In this document: positions 6,038-6,541 of the stretch, one piece after another | Numbering within the stretch: the stretch's first letter is position 1 | How the letters are laid out: the number at the start of each line of letters is the position of its first letter | Assembly: GCA_910584805.1 (NCBI GenBank) | Contig: CAJUCB010000083.1 | Location: forward strand, 1-6,541 | Direction of reading: 5' to 3' | DNA from: an uncultured Oscillospiraceae bacterium | GTDB lineage: Bacteria > Bacillota > Clostridia > Oscillospirales > Oscillospiraceae | Length of the DNA: 6,541 nt | Made by a program: the position numbers and the translations under genes | The notes under the pieces: model-generated | What the model was told of the DNA's origin: nothing | Seen by the model: only the letters and a program-made list of their open reading frames with translations | Databases searched by the model: none

Positions 6038-6075
6038 GCCTTGGCGGCTGCCCGTTGGAGGGCAGGCGTCAAGGC
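6038..6075. repeat. Long imperfect inverted repeat upstream of ssrA
   Basis: GCCTTGGCGGCTGCCC (6038-6053) and GGGCAGGCGTCAAGGC (6060-6075) pair over 16 positions with one G-G mismatch and one G-U, loop GTTGGA; T6037-A6076 can extend it. No U tract follows on either strand, so it does not look like an intrinsic terminator. It ends 11 nt before the ssrA -35 box. Confidence 0.8.
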
Positions 6076-6086
6076 AACACCGCGCC

Positions 6087-6115
6087 TTTACTGAACCGTT
6101 GTCAGGATATATCCT
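6087..6115 (+). promoter_or_regulatory. Promoter of ssrA
   Basis: TTTACT (6087-6092), a 17-nt spacer and TATCCT (6110-6115) place the transcript start near 6121-6123. This is about ten bases before the mature tmRNA 5' end at 6133; the short extra leader would be removed by RNase P. The -10 forms the right half of a perfect 12-bp palindrome AGGATATATCCT (6104-6115). The -10 hexamer is the same as that of the ABC-F leader promoter. Confidence 0.6.
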
Positions 6116-6132
6116 AATGTTTTTTCAAATAT

Positions 6133-6479
6133 GGGGGCGTACTGGTTTCGACGGGGACATGGGGGCAGGAGTAGCGGGCGGATGCGCCTAACATCCTTAA
6201 AATGGGCAACTTATAAATTAAAGAACGACGATAACGTAGTTCTCGCCGCGGCTTAAAGCGGCCGTCTGACCCGGAAGGACCACGAGCCGGACTCAGGCGT
6301 GATCTAAGTGGTGCACGTGACCGGGGTAAGCTTTGCCCCCGGCATGACAAATGAAGCTACTAAGCCATGAAGCATGACGGTTTGCGTCATGGTGAGGGAA
6401 TGCAAAGAATCGTCTGCGCCCGGAGAGGTTCCTGAGGAAGTGTTTTCGGACGGGGGTTCGACTCCCCCCGCCTCCACCA
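6133..6479 (+). ncRNA. ssrA: tmRNA (SsrA), complete, 347 nt
   Basis: tmRNA acts with SmpB as an alanine-charged tRNA and a short mRNA to release stalled ribosomes and tag the product for proteolysis. The 5' end GGGGGCG followed by TACTGGTTTCGACGGGGACA is the conserved start. It pairs with CGCCTCC (6469-6475) before A-CCA (6476-6479), so CCA is encoded. The third pair is G-U, the alanyl-tRNA synthetase identity element. The T arm GGGGGTTCGACTCCCCC is intact. Pseudoknot 1 is visible as GGATG/CATCC with GCCT/GGGC (6180-6208), ending 13 nt before the tag frame. A later stem CATGACG/CGTCATG belongs to the pseudoknot domain. It is a standard one-piece tmRNA. Confidence 0.97.
6221..6256 (+). other. 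tmRNA tag-peptide frame, KNDDNVVLAAA
   Basis: Reading back from TAA (6254-6256) gives AAG AAC GAC GAT AAC GTA GTT CTC GCC GCG GCT, hence tag (A)KNDDNVVLAAA, where the first Ala comes from the charged tmRNA. AAG is taken as resume codon because it aligns with the GCA-AAC-GAC start of the E. coli tag and lies 13 nt after pseudoknot 1. Lys-first tags are known from streptococci and enterococci. The hydrophobic C-terminus fits ClpXP-type degradation, though it ends in LAAA rather than the usual ALAA. Confidence 0.8.
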
Positions 6480-6541
6480 ACTGGACATTGGACGAACACC
6501 TATTATTTCAAAGGCGGCTTTGCCGTGATGGTGTGGCTCTG

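Noticed and set aside
6293..6499. A 68-codon minus-strand frame antisense to ssrA
   Set aside because: It is the reverse complement of the tmRNA 3' part; its GGGGGSRTPV stretch is the well-known false protein from the T arm of tRNA-like genes.

Overview
The window reads as chromosomal DNA from a high-GC, spore-forming Gram-positive of the class Clostridia. The best guess is an Oscillospiraceae/Ruminococcaceae-type gut bacterium. This rests on the dipicolinate synthase pair (made only by endospore formers), strong GGAGG ribosome binding sites, intrinsic terminators, GC-rich codon use and the style of the tmRNA. No transposase, integrase, CRISPR array, tRNA or rRNA is visible.

Left part (1-3046, + strand). 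The window opens inside murB (peptidoglycan precursor synthesis); its first residues lie off the left edge. A 191-residue protein of unknown function follows 20 nt later, and a strong intrinsic terminator closes this unit. Next is the two-gene operon dpaA-dpaB (spoVFA-spoVFB), with a 4-nt ATGA overlap, which makes dipicolinic acid for the spore core.

Middle (3047-4947). On the opposite strand lies an ABC-F ATPase of the Lsa/Vga type, a ribosome-protection factor against lincosamides, pleuromutilins and streptogramin A. Its ~230-nt leader is the most striking non-coding structure here. In order it contains a promoter, a 7-codon leader peptide (MRHISCK), a 12-bp anti-antiterminator pairing, and a perfect 12-bp terminator hairpin with a U-rich tail just before the start codon. 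One arm can pair with either partner. This is the architecture of ribosome-mediated transcription attenuation induced by a stalled leader ribosome.

Right part (4870-6541, + strand). A near-consensus promoter drives smpB. A cytosolic cyclophilin-type prolyl isomerase follows, then ssrA (tmRNA, complete, CCA encoded). Thus both partners of the trans-translation ribosome-rescue system flank the isomerase, and an antibiotic-ribosome rescue factor lies divergently beside them. The tmRNA tag is read as KNDDNVVLAAA.

Between the isomerase and ssrA there is an 11-bp direct repeat, a long imperfect hairpin without a U tract, and the ssrA promoter, whose -10 box lies in a 12-bp palindrome. In the last 62 nt (6480-6541) I see no feature.
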